From Xestospongia muta (lineage: Eukaryota; Porifera; Demospongiae; Haplosclerida; Petrosiidae): a DNA stretch of 64,000 bases. Location of the stretch: positions 994,501-1,058,500 of the forward strand of contig OY848917.1 of assembly GCA_963693285.1 (NCBI GenBank), given 5' to 3'. Below are positions 12,001 through 22,490 of the stretch, one piece after another; within the stretch, counting starts at the first letter, position 1, and each line of letters opens with the position of its first letter. Position numbers and translations under genes: made by a program. The notes under the pieces are model-generated. The model was not told the DNA's origin and did no database searches. It saw only the letters and a program-made list of their open reading frames with translations.

Positions 12001-14501
12001 CTTGATGTTAAGATCACCAGCTGTATTTTGTGTTTTATCTAAGCTTACTGATAATGATAATGATATAGCAAGTGATCTCTATTATTGGCTCAATTTTATA
12101 GAGAATATTAATTCTAGAGTGACAAAGCCTTCTCACATTATTACTGTTGGAAGCCATGTTGATTTGAAAGATAGTAGTCTAGAGTTTAAGGTCATTCTTG
12201 ATGACATTGTAAGAGAAATTGTTCGTCGTCAGAAATTTAGTGGTTTTGCAGCTGTAGAATGTCATCGTCCAGGTGGTAAAGGTGTTAAAGAGCTTGTATC
12301 TCTCCTAGCTGAAAGTTGTAAAGCTGTACTGGACACATCTGACAGCATTAGTATCTATTGTCATGTTTTGTATGCATTTTTACTCAAGCTTGATAAAATA
12401 GCCATTAGCTTACAACAGCTTTGTGCTTTGCTTAAAGAGAAAAATGATCCATCTCTTCCATCAAATGAATCAGCTTTGTTAGAATTTTTGACCATTCTTT
12501 CCGACAAAGGTCTTATTTTATTTTTAAAGAATGAAGACAGTAAAAGCTGGATCATTATCAAGAAAGAGGCTCTTCTTGAGGAAGTCAATGGTACCCTATT
12601 TGCTCCATCTGCTATTACACGTGTTTATCGACAGATTGCCAGTAATACTGGAGTGGTTTCTACATCTGCTCTGAAAAATCTTTTTAAAGATAAATATGAT
12701 ATTAATATGTTGACATCATTTCTAATTATTCTTGAGTTTTGCCATATCCTAGATCCTGATACACTTGAAGAGATTTCAACTAATCTCTCACCTTCATCTC
12801 CTGCAGAAACAGAAAAATTGCTCTACATTCCTGCTCTTGTACAGGCAGAGCGTCCTTCTGACGTCACTTTGGATAAAGGAATTGGGTGGTGTCTTTGGTG
12901 CAGCAATCCTCATCAATTTTTCTCTACTCGATTCCTTTTTCGTTTGCTCCTTCGTCTTGCCTTTAAATATTGCCTCCCAAAATGTAATGTTGGGCAAATG
13001 AAAGGTGGATCTGCATTAGCTAGACGTTGTACTTTGTGGAAAAATGGTATTTATTGGATTAGTAGAGGTGGAGTAAAGGTGATTGTTCAAATGAGTGAAA
13101 ATAATCGTTGTATAACTGTACTTACTTCCAATGGTGAAGCATCAATGGCTTGCCAACTTCAAAGCAAAATTATCAATGATATTTTTAACCTTCAGAAGGA
13201 CACCTGTCCTTCTTATGACATCACAGAATGTTTGATATCTCCATCTGATATTGGTAGATCACTGACCGATAGAATTAGTGATATACCAGTGTTTGTGATG
13301 AGAGATGTCACTCATGCTATGCTAACTAATACAAAGTATGTCACCGATGACAGTGGTACAACAACAGTAGAGGTTGCTAGTTTGTTTTTTGAGAATGAGC
13401 CTTTTAGCAAAGTTTGCCCAGAATTTATTAAAGTTTTATTCGATAGTGTTAAGTCTTCAGAGCTTCTCCCATCAATTTATCTTGAGTATTTATGCTCGCG
13501 TTGCTCTGCAATAATGAAGTTATGTGCTTTGAAGGATTATACCTTCTTGTCTGTTAGAGAACATCTCAATAGTCACAGTATGTTTGCTGGACGTGATCCT
13601 TTGGTAAGTAAATATTTTAATATTTTTGTACTGTCAGTTATTGTCTATTTGTAGACTGTTGTCTTTCCTAAACTCACTGATGATGAAATACAAATATACT
13701 CAAAGGAATTCATTGATATGTTGAAATCCTCTCCAGGTATGTCTAATACTTTATCTATTATAACATAACACTGGTCAACTTAGTTTGATGTAGTAATGTT
13801 TGTATTTAGTAGTTTTGTTGTTTGTACAATGTAAATGAATTTTGAAACTATTTAATTATTAATTATATTAGGCAATAAACACACTTAGTATATTTGTCAA
13901 GTAATTTGACATTTTAATATTGTTGAATCAACACTTACTCTCTTTGAAAATAACAAACAAGCCACAGTTTGCTTTTAATCTTCTACTAAAATATATGCCC
14001 ACTTCATTTATTTTTGAAAACTTTAATATTAAATGTTGAAAGCAGCTGTTTTTTGTTATGATATCTGAAAGTATATGACACTGTAGTTATTTATGTTCTT
14101 TTACCATAGTAACAGGAGAGGACAGCTGTATTAAGGAATTTAGTTATTTTCCTAAATTATGTAAGTCATAGAGTTTGTTGTATTGTTACTATCAACATTG
14201 TTTAGCTGAAAAGCCTGAAAGAGTTAACTTGTTGAGTAAACTCACAACTATTGATGCATCATGGCACAGTATTGGCAATGGTCTTGGCCTATCTTACAAT
14301 GATCTTCAAGGTATAGATGAATCCACTAAATCTAATCAAAGAAGACTTGATCATGTCCTTCAAATGTGGCTAAACATGGATGGTGAATCTACTCCTGTAA
14401 CTTGGAAAACAATTATAGATGTCGTCAAGGGACCTCTTGTTCAAAACAAAGCTCTCGCTATTAAGATATATCAAGACTTGAAAGAAGATAGCTCTAAATA
14501 A
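5..14501 (+). CDS. Gene A: ankyrin-ROC-COR-death domain protein (5' partial)
   Basis: Spliced gene, 5' end outside the window. Exons with GT..AG borders: 5-112, 1412-1510, 3965-4075, 5089-5181, 5574-5675, 8824-8922, 11540-13603, 13655-13736, 14206-14501 (TAA stop), with an optional 51-nt exon 14110-14160. The first seven are all phase 0. They join into an open frame of 1017 codons without the optional exon. Order: about six ankyrin-type repeats, one more repeat plus ROC GTPase and COR-like region in the long exon, linker, death domain. The layout resembles the non-kinase part of DAPK-type ROCO proteins; no kinase is seen, but the N-terminus is missing. A signalling or stress/death switch is inferred from the families. 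The gene is intact and highly similar to gene C. Confidence 0.85.
5739..6076. mobile_element. MITE in gene A intron (copy 1 only)
   Basis: About 340 bp bounded by inverted ends. The left end starts TATGGAAGCTGGAGAC and the reverse complement of the right end starts TATGGAAGCTAAAGAC; similarity continues through a TATTCCTATTTCCA motif on both arms. The matching intron of copy 2 lacks it, so it either inserted after the duplication or was lost there. It has no coding capacity. The superfamily cannot be assigned from the ends alone. Confidence 0.65.
7480..8340. repeat. Diverged tandem repeat in an intron, period about 0.5 kb
   Basis: Two diverged direct units, roughly 7480-7800 and 7965-8340. 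They share GACATACTAAAATG, a TTCTATAC motif, CCACACCCAGAT or ACACCCAGATTC, TTACTTCACATGTA, a GCTAGTCC motif and ATATCTTACTGT. The same pair is present in copy 2 (about 49330-49690 and 49840-50210), so it predates the segmental duplication. The open frames 8137-8340 and 50007-50210 fall in the second unit and are not convincing genes. Confidence 0.6.
9878..10298. mobile_element. MITE with TACTGTATATTGGG ends (copy 1)
   Basis: About 420 bp with long inverted ends starting TACTGTATATTGGGAAAC; the right arm is the reverse complement, ending in TTTCCCAATATACAGTA. Similarity continues inward through TTCATGTTG and a TTTTTGC / AATTTG.GAAATT region. The TA at each edge fits a Tc1/mariner-like target. 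The same element sits at 51736-52151 in copy 2, so it predates the duplication. Confidence 0.72.
10952..11057 (-). pseudogene. Short acidic Ser/Asp-rich coding remnant in an intron
   Basis: Read on the minus strand, one frame gives a short peptide ending in a Ser/Asp/Glu-rich tail (SDESDDSDQSDSSDDE) and then TAG at 10952-10954. Upstream the frame reads PPVCKDTKGKETEV. The tail is kept with only two residue changes at 52830-52900 in copy 2, where a small indel breaks the upstream frame. It looks like the 3' end of an old captured gene or exon. No ATG, splice site or promoter could be tied to it. Confidence 0.3.
11540..13603 (+). CDS. Gene A exon: last ankyrin repeat, ROC GTPase and COR-like region
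   Basis: A single exon of 688 codons, acceptor TTTCAG, donor GTAAGT. It begins with an ankyrin repeat (YGNTPLHDACSRG). The GTPase follows: P-loop GNTTAGKSS at 11774-11800, a G2-like VVPLTAG, G3 DLAGH with Glu two residues later as in ROC domains, and VGSHVDLK where NKxD would stand. The next segment has the winged-helix look of a COR domain (GVVSTSALKNLF, then LEFCHIL), followed by a larger alpha/beta region rich in Cys and Trp (GWCLWC, RRCTLW). GTP binding and dimerisation through COR are known for ROCO proteins; this protein's partner is unknown. Confidence 0.87.
14110..14160 (+). CDS. Possible 51-nt cassette exon of gene A
   Basis: Lies between an AG acceptor at 14108-14109 and a good GTAAGT donor at 14161. 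It is 51 nt long with phase 1 on both sides, so it can be included or skipped without breaking the frame joining 13655-13736 to 14206-14501. It would add 17 residues (VTGEDSCIKEFSYFPKL and a split codon). The polypyrimidine tract is modest. No equivalent is seen in gene C, where this intron has been replaced. Confidence 0.4.
14206..14501 (+). CDS. Gene A terminal exon: death domain
   Basis: Acceptor CATTGTTTAG, phase 1 entry, stop TAA at 14499. About 98 residues with a death-fold signature: W-x2-IG-x-GLGLSYNDLQGI, then LDHVLQMWLNMDGESTPVTWKTIIDVV and a final amphipathic helix. The core Trp of helix 1 is present (ASWHSIG). Death domains mediate homotypic assembly in apoptosis and NF-kB type signalling; the partner is not known here. 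Confidence 0.8.
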
Positions 14502-15231
14502 GAGATTAAATGAAGTGAGTACTCAATGCTCTATTGTTTACTGACAATATATAGAGTTATGGTATTGTTAACTTTGTTAGTTGTACTTTAATAATGTGAT
14601 CTTTTAGTAGTACTTTAACACCTATTATTACAATTCGGTATTACTTTGTAAAGGAAATAGTATCCTAATTGATACCATCCTATATTAATAATACAAGCTC
14701 ACTATTATTGTGATATTATCATTAATTTATTGTTAACTATGTCTTTTTGACTATTAGTATATAATAACAATGTAAACTATTATATGTTCCATGAAACAGG
14801 TTGACAAAGTATACTTTGTGTACATTGTCCATTCATTAGCTATGTCTTTATAATATTTTATTTTATTTACTGTAGATAATGATGACCAAGACAAACATTT
14901 TAAACTTATTAATGTCTTATCTACATTTGACTGAGCTGTTTATTATCATTTCTATATTTTTACTATTTTAATATTTCTATATTAATATGTTGTTTTTGCT
15001 CCCTATATCAAAATACTACGACAAGGTGGAGCTAAGGAGGTTGACAGTTTGCATTCCAGCTCCACCCAAATCTGTAAAAGGCCATTAGTTGGGCGTGGTT
15101 TTAATTAATAAGTAGTTATCAAATGAATTGGGAGTTTGACATGTGTCAGTCTAAATTCGATATTATTATCAGGTTCGATACTGTTAACTACGTATCTTCA
15201 TAGTATGTATATATATTGTGTTCACCTGTAG
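14502..15231. other. Spacer between gene A and gene B
   Basis: About 0.73 kb, almost identical to 59284-60021 in copy 2. It must hold the gene A 3' UTR and either the gene B promoter or upstream exons. A TAG plus short phase-1 frame (DNDDQDKHFKLINVLSTFD, then TGA) at 14878-14935 could be an alternative 3' exon of gene A, but support is weak. An inverted repeat at 15026-15065 is described separately. Confidence 0.5.
15026..15065. promoter_or_regulatory. Conserved GTGGAGCT hairpin upstream of gene B
   Basis: Perfect 8-bp inverted repeat, GTGGAGCT at 15026-15033 and AGCTCCAC at 15058-15065, with a 24-bp loop. A GGGCGTGG box follows about 25 bp downstream. The same arms occur at 59813-59852. Its place about 0.2 kb upstream of the first gene B exon would suit a promoter element or a 3' UTR structure of gene A. 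Function is inferred only. Confidence 0.25.
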
Positions 15232-18200
15232 CTAGATGAATTGAAATCACTGATAATGTACAAGACAAGATATAAGAGTTATGATATTATCAGGTATATA
15301 GTTCTAGCTGACATATACACGTGTAGATGTGTTCTAGAGAATTGTATTGGTAAATAATTTGATGGAGTAAAAGTAACCTTGTAATATAACAATACTCCTT
15401 CATTTAATGTCTCTAGTAATGTGTGTGAAGAGTCAAGTGTTAGTCTAGTGTTGTCACTCCTTCACTTAGAAAGGAAGTATCTGGTAGTATGGATATATCA
15501 AAATCATTCAGCTCCACCATATACTGTAGTGGTTAATTATCACATTATTTCATCATAAATATTATTAAATAATACCACAAACAGTTAGGTCTACCAAATA
15601 AATTACTTAAATAAACTCATAACTACTGCTAATAAAATAGAAGTATTTAAAGTTTGTGAGTTTATAACAATCATCTAAAAGTTCTTATCACTGCTAAAAG
15701 TAATGAAGATAAGATGAATGAGTTTACCAGTGAAAGTCTACTTGGTACATCCACATCTTTAATTATATTCCAGTAGAATGTTTTTAATATATACTACTAC
15801 CAGGTCCTTCCTCTCTTATCAAAGGGACAATGAGACTTTGTTCTACAGGTACAACTTCTGACCTAATAGACTAGTTTATAATAGTTACTATTACTATAGA
15901 CCACTTGTTCTCATGATGTTGTTAGAAGTTATGATAATTTATCTCATGTACTAGGAGTTGCTACTATTCATGAAGAACATAGGTCAGTATTATGAAGTCA
16001 AAGTGTGTCTCAACCACAGTCTTCTTGAGGTGAGTGAGGTTGTGGAAAATATTTATAACACTGCTATATGTATAAATGAACCAGTGGCAAAGTGCCACCA
16101 TAATTACATATATAACTAACTATACATGTTGCTATTGAGATTATAAGATGTAGCTTGTTTCATAATGTGTATGTTGAGATTATATTATGCACTAGTTAAT
16201 ACAGTTTAATACATGCTTTCACAGAGCATTTGAGTACATGAACAGCTGTAATGAACAGCTGCAATAATTAATGAACAGGAGCTCAATCTACTATGTAGTC
16301 TGAGTACACTTAACTATCATACTAACTTATACATATTTAAATAGTATATGTTACACTTACTTTTTCAACTGCAGTACAGTAAATATATGTTCTATTACTA
16401 TTACTATAATCTATCTATCCAGGGTGATGGCTCAATGGCATTGGTCTTCTACCAACCACTTCCACATGGACGAAAAGCTGTCTACTTCATATCATAAACC
16501 AATCCAAATTACTACATTTGTCAAGTAGCTATTGATGAAAACCCACACACCCTCTCATGTGCTATCCCAAGTAAGTTTGATGACAATATCTAAAACAACA
16601 CTGAAAGTAAATTTTGAAGACATTGTGTATGGGCAGACAAATTAGTTTGATGTTCATAGCAATATTTCCTAAATTGTATGATAGCCATGCTTGCATTCAC
16701 TCTAATATGATGTAACAGTTTATACATGAAAGCACAGCAATAGTGTTAGATAAGTCCCTTTAAAGGTCATAGTATACTTTTAGCAATTGTACTAAGAAGG
16801 CAGTTTTGTTTATTGGATAGTATTTTCTTTTGTCTTTAAGAATACCTATATTAACAACATGAAAAGGAGACTTATTTTATTGATTAGCAACTATTTACTG
16901 AGTATTAGTGTCAAACTCATAACAGAACTTTTCATAATAAACTGACAAAATGTCGTCCCCTTATAATCAAAACATTACTTTGTTACCATAGTAAATAATT
17001 GAAGGATACTTTAAGCATATAATTTTCTGTTGAAGAAGTAATTGAAGTATCAGATATTTCATTGTGCACATTAAAGAAGTATAACCATCAAGTCAGGATT
17101 AGTACCTTGTACCTTGTGATGTATTGCCTCATATCATGATCAACAAATACTGTAGATAAAGGTGTGGTCATGTGACAGACAGTATGTTACCTTGTGACTG
17201 GAACTAAAACATTGCCTGCAATCATTAGCACATTAGCTATACTTACTGTTTGTCAGCACCATATACTATATTAGTTCTAATTAAAGGAAATGTTTACATT
17301 GAAGTCTTTTGAATTTTATCCAGGTAGTTAAGGAATTATGTCAGTATGTACATATGCATATACAAAGCTACATTGATTATTGTATAATGTCAGTAATTGT
17401 CATTGTATGTCATACTGTGTAATAATCCCTTGCTATGAATATAGTTAAAGTATTTTTCCCAATTTCTGAACAGAAAAAATGTTGGGAGAATCCAATAGTA
17501 ACCTGATTCCTTTAATTTGGCAGGAATTTAAAACTCAAATACATTTTCATATTATAATATGTTGAAAATTACAAATATTGCATTATGTGGAGTTCTTTAC
17601 TTGTGTTGCTATGGTTACCTTATTTGGTTTAGAAATAAACAGCTCTAGATTAATTACATACACTGTACATGTCATAGGTATTACTTACTACCTTTCTATT
17701 ATTAGAATACCCAATAGCTGAAGAGGTAGAGCTGAGGGTCTACTGTGAAAATCAGCCAATAGCAATTTCCACATTCACTTTCTTCCAGAACATGCCACCC
17801 TCAGATATGTTGCTGCAAATACTCCACTCTCAATTGCAGTCTCAATTCCAGTTAGGTGGTCAGGGTGGACTTGGTGGTACAGGTAGTGGAGCTACTGGAG
17901 GACAGGTACACTAAACAACTTTTAGATTTGACTTCCAATGTATGTTCTTCTGTAGACTATGAGTGCTGGACACTATGCTGGTTATATCCCATCATCAATG
18001 TACCAGCTTTTGTTGGGTGCATGTCGTCTTGGTTGTGAACCCCTAGTCTATTGTCTCCTGTGTTCTCCTGTGATGGAAGGAATATCTTCAGAGCAAATGA
18101 AAGAGGCACATGAATGTGCTCAAACTAATGGACATGAAGAATTAGCTGAGCATCTTATGGAATTGTTTATTCTACATGATATGGCTGTGCCACCTTAGTT

Positions 18201-19651
18201 GATTAGCTGTGGACCTGGTCAGTCTAAGGAGCCAGAAAAACATGTCCCTGATGCATTGGATATGATGGATCAAGGTGGCAATACACCTCAAGGTAATGTA
18301 CATGTTTAGTGTATACACACGGTATGCATTTTGTGTAAGTGTATGTGCAGCAATTATTTGGTAACATTATTGACTCAGTAGTAGCTATATTATAGCTCTG
18401 ATGAGGTATATGTCATAGTTATCTCTTTTTAGTACATATTAATGTATTAAGTTGTTTTCATTATTAATTATATGTCCTTCTCTCTTTACAGAACGTGCTG
18501 AGACTGTTCTCAAACAACTTGTTGTTGCTGTACAATCCAGTAAGACTAAAGAGAAAAAAGAGAATGTTGAAGAAGAGGAAAAGAAAGATGAAGAGGAAGT
18601 AGTCCTTGAAGATGATGTAATCACACCTACTAATGAGATTCCTGCCACTCTTCAAGAGCCTCCAATAGAAGATTTAACTAAACAATTGGATCAAACAAAA
18701 CTTACGGTTGCAAGAAAAATCTCAGGCTCTCGTCTAAAACGGCAAACCAAGTCAATATCAGGTAAACTATATTCTCAATTTAAATAAATTAACTCATTTT
18801 AGATGGTGATGTAGATCTACCTGAGGAAGTATTCAAACCAGCCACACCCCCTCGTTCATCAAGGGGTAGTTTATCTGAAAGTGGAGATGAAGTAGGAGAG
18901 CTACCCTATAATCAGAAGAAGCATCCATTTTATCAACACAGCGATGCTGACTCAGCTATTGGCATGGTAAGCACTAGATAGACACTATACATTTATAAAT
19001 GTAGTAAATTTAATCTGTTTCATACACTCCACTATAAAATTAGTTTTCTTAAAGTAATATATCATCTAATTTTATAGTCTTTTGAAGAAGAGTGCTCTTC
19101 CATGATCTTCTCTGAGGTTCAACGTCGTAGGAGTTCCTCTCTCCTACCAATAGACTATGTTGGTCAAAGTCGTGATGCTATTAGTATTAAACTACCTCAA
19201 GATGCTGAAATAGAAGGTATTAAACCACACTATATGATATGATTATTTAGCATACACTTATACATCCACCAATATCTTAGTTGATTGACATCAAGTGATA
19301 TTGTCTTATTGTTATAGTTGCTAGCAGTCTTGAGTGGGAATCTAATATTGTGGTCATTGAAGATTATCCACCAAATCAAGAATTCAAAATTTTCCACAAA
19401 GGAGATCGTATCATTCAGGTACATACTTTTAACCACAATAGCTGCCACGCCTACTAATTGTTATAATATCACTTGTAGTCTTATTTAGTTGGATAATTTT
19501 TACTTGTATGTACTTTTGTAGGTTGGGGAACGTCTTGTTCGTAACATGTCAGTACATGAGTTTTCTGATTTGTTTCATACTGAAGCAGCCAATGGAATGA
19601 CTCTTAAGATCATTCCAAATATGGAGAAACCAACTCAACCATCTATTGAAG

Positions 19652-19654
<3 letters not shown>

Positions 19655-19692
<38 letters not shown>
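19655..19692. repeat. (GA)n microsatellite
   Basis: About 19 GA units starting a few bases after the donor of gene B exon 19522-19650, inside a very short intron (19651-19736). Confidence 0.95.
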
Positions 19693-19695
<3 letters not shown>

Positions 19696-20474
19696 ATTCC
19701 TTGAGAGAAAGAATATTACTTCTATTTCTTTTATAGCCTACATCTGTTGCTATGCTTCGTCGTACTCCTAGTGAACAAAATGTTTATGATAACATCAAAA
19801 CTAAGATCAACCAGCTCCTGAGTATGAGGCCACCTAAGTAAGTCTAAACTTAAATCTACTCATTCATAATGTACAATACAATGGTTCTATTAATATTACA
19901 TGTAATGGTTTTCTTCTGTAGCTCTGAGAGGACAGTTACCATTCCACGCTCACCAAATGGTTTTGGTTTTAAAATGATTGGTGGTAAAACAGTGGGTGTG
20001 TTTATCTCTGATATACGTGCTGATGTGACACAAGTAAGTATAAAACACTTTGATCAGTTATATATTTATCTTAGATATTATATAGTCATTGATATATTTT
20101 ATTATTTATTTTGTAGCATAAATTTTTAAAAAGTTGTCTGGTTGTCTGAAGATTGTCTAGAGATGGATCTTGTAGTCAAGGTATAATGTAAGTATAAATG
20201 GATGGATGATAGAGAGATGAATGGATGGATAGATAGTTTTTTAATTGACAGCTGGTGATCAATGGATTATTAGAGAGTGATATAGACAGATATATAAATA
20301 CTTACATTATATAACATATTTTATTTCTTAGTTATTTCCAAAAGAGAATGTAAAATCAGTTGATCTACTGACATTAGGAGAACCAGTTCATATACTTTTT
20401 CAGTAATATCTCACACAGTAAGCTTTAAGCTTTACCTTCATAGTATACTTATAGTGCTGTCTTTGTTACTATAG

Positions 20475-20508
20475 ATGAACTGAGATCAGTCATAACATAC
20501 AAGACAAG
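20475..20508 (+). pseudogene. Relic copy of the first gene B/D exon
   Basis: After an ATAG acceptor, the frame reads DELRSVITYKTR and ends at a GTAGAG donor. This matches DELKSLIMYKTR, encoded at 15232-15293 and 60022-60083, in sequence and splice context. It suggests that a further copy of this gene's 5' end once lay here. Confidence 0.45.
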
Positions 20509-22140
20509 GTAGAGTCATGAACATCGAATTGACAGTTGAGTTACCTTTTTCATAATATGATACATCACATTAACAACTTGACTTTAGAATCTCCTATGAG
20601 AAGTAAGATAATGATTAAATTCCTTTTCCACTTACCAATAGTGTAAGATTTAGTTTAAATGTTTAATAGTAGTGATGTGTTAGTATTTGATATAGACCTT
20701 ATATCATTATTTGTTAGGATATCCTCACTGTTTTAATTGTCCAATGGTTCAATATATTGACACTACTAATAAAGCTAAGTAAGGACAGATGAAAGACAAG
20801 CAAACAGTTAAAAATGGACGATACAGATGATTAAAGGATGGATGGATGGTTTCATGAACAGTTGTCCATACAAATGGATTAATGGACATTATCATTTAGT
20901 AAGTGTTGATCCTCCCTTAATGATTTAGGTTGTCTGTTTATGTGACCTTTGTGTATAGATGTGTCATGTGTTCTCTCTCTGTCTCTCATACTCACTTTCT
21001 CTCTCTCATTTTATTCTGGTAATAATCATCAATACATCTGTTGCTACATCTTTGTATTAACCAGATCTTGTCATATCCTGGCAGTATTTGTTCTCATTGT
21101 CAATATTTGGTTAGAGAACTCTTCTGATCCAAATATAGAAATATTCTGGACTATTCTCCCTTTTTATCATCAATTAATACAGTGACTGTTAGCAATATTA
21201 ATGTCTTTATAATAACTATATCTATTTTGTAGTTATAGTTTTACTGATTATACAGTCAACTCTTTATAATATTCAAGTACTGGTCATGTTAGTTTGTAAT
21301 ACTTAGTTATAATGTTGTTACTTTGAATCAAAACTTAAAACAGGTCAAGATTTAAGCTACGCTCTAACTCCTCCACTATACAAGATAAATCAGGTAATAA
21401 AGTGTATTGTTTCAATTGTGGATGTGATTATAGGATCAGACGAGAGTGGGAGGAGTTTTGATTGTGGTCTTGAATGGCACTAATGTAGTTTATGAAGAAT
21501 GATCCAACCATCAAATGAGTTACAGGTACTTCTTCTCATTGTCATCTTATCATTTTTTTATCATGCAAATTGTTAGATGATACTATGTGCTTGAGATATG
21601 ATGAGTACATATGTTGCTATGGTAACATTTTATATAGTTGGGATCTGCTCACACAGCAATCTGATATCATAAAATGTTGATCTCCTTTAACTCATCATTC
21701 AAATGAGATTAGTAAGTTTGTTTTATATGATATGGTTGTTGTTAACGAGAATTAAACAAGTTATACCAACTGGTTTTTTCTTCACTATTTATAAGAATAT
21801 GTCCTTATTAATAATTATCATTCTAATCTATAGTACTAGCTAGTTAGTTTAAAAGTTGTCACTATCAACTGGAGGTACCATATATATTAGAAGATATCAA
21901 CTGTTTACCTTCACATGTGTTATCTGTAACTTAACTGTTAAAGGTAGGTATTTATATCACATTGTTGTACAATTGTATAGGTACATCTCATGATATTGTA
22001 GGTATAGTTAATAACAATTATTTGATGGGTGTGGCATCAAATATGTTCTAAAATGTTGTGCTGAAAGTAATTCATTTCAAAAGGTATGCAATATATATAA
22101 TTCAAAATGATGTAATAATGATGTCATTGTTTATTTTAGA

Positions 22141-22276
22141 TGATTATTGTGAGTACCAGATATGGAGAAGTCGGAGGTTTCTGTTGTGTATGTATTATGA
22201 TATTGATAACCAAGAACTGGTTAGTCAACTGTACAATCTGTTAGATATTGACAATGTTGTATTTAAAGTAGACTAG
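22141..22276 (+). other. Unassigned exon-like open stretch
   Basis: Acceptor TTTATTTTAG is followed by about 45 codons (starting DDYCEYQIWRSRR, with QELVSQLYNLLD near the end) and a TAG stop at about 22274. The composition is protein-like rather than intronic. I do not recognise the domain. It could be a relic terminal exon of an older gene copy. Confidence 0.25.
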
Positions 22277-22490
22277 TATATGATGAAGATATTGAAAGAG
22301 ACACATGAAAAAGGTTAATTTAATTAATTATTGTTAGTTAATTAATATCCATAACCTTTATCTTATTGTGACATAATAACTTATTAATAATATACAATAC
22401 TTTGTATATGAAAACTACTCAATGTTTACAACATCATCAGTTTATTATATAATTCACTGTATACATGTACATGTATGTCTCTAAGTAACT

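Larger units (their letters stand above)
1..19197 (+). repeat. Segmental duplication, copy 1
   Basis: This stretch aligns in direct orientation with 34434-64000. Exons and most introns match nearly base for base; for example 15421-15660 and 60211-60450 show no difference by eye. It carries gene A and the 5' two thirds of gene B. The left edge is cut by the window, so the true length is unknown. Relative to copy 2 it lacks the 34783 MITE, the extra ankyrin exon, the hAT/gypsy insertion and the 55.6-58.9 kb block, and it has its own MITE at 5739-6076. Confidence 0.93.

Noticed and set aside
12361..12588. Minus-strand open frame, also at 54219-54446
   Set aside because: Antisense shadow of the ROC-COR exon.
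13604..13654. Read-through of the ROC-COR exon to a stop at 13654
   Set aside because: The GTAAGT at 13604 and TTTGTAG before 13655 define a short intron; the same structure is found at 55462-55512, and the downstream exon continues in phase.
18439..18655. Two minus-strand frames rich in Ser or Phe
   Set aside because: Antisense of the Glu/Lys-rich exon of gene B; their low complexity mirrors it.
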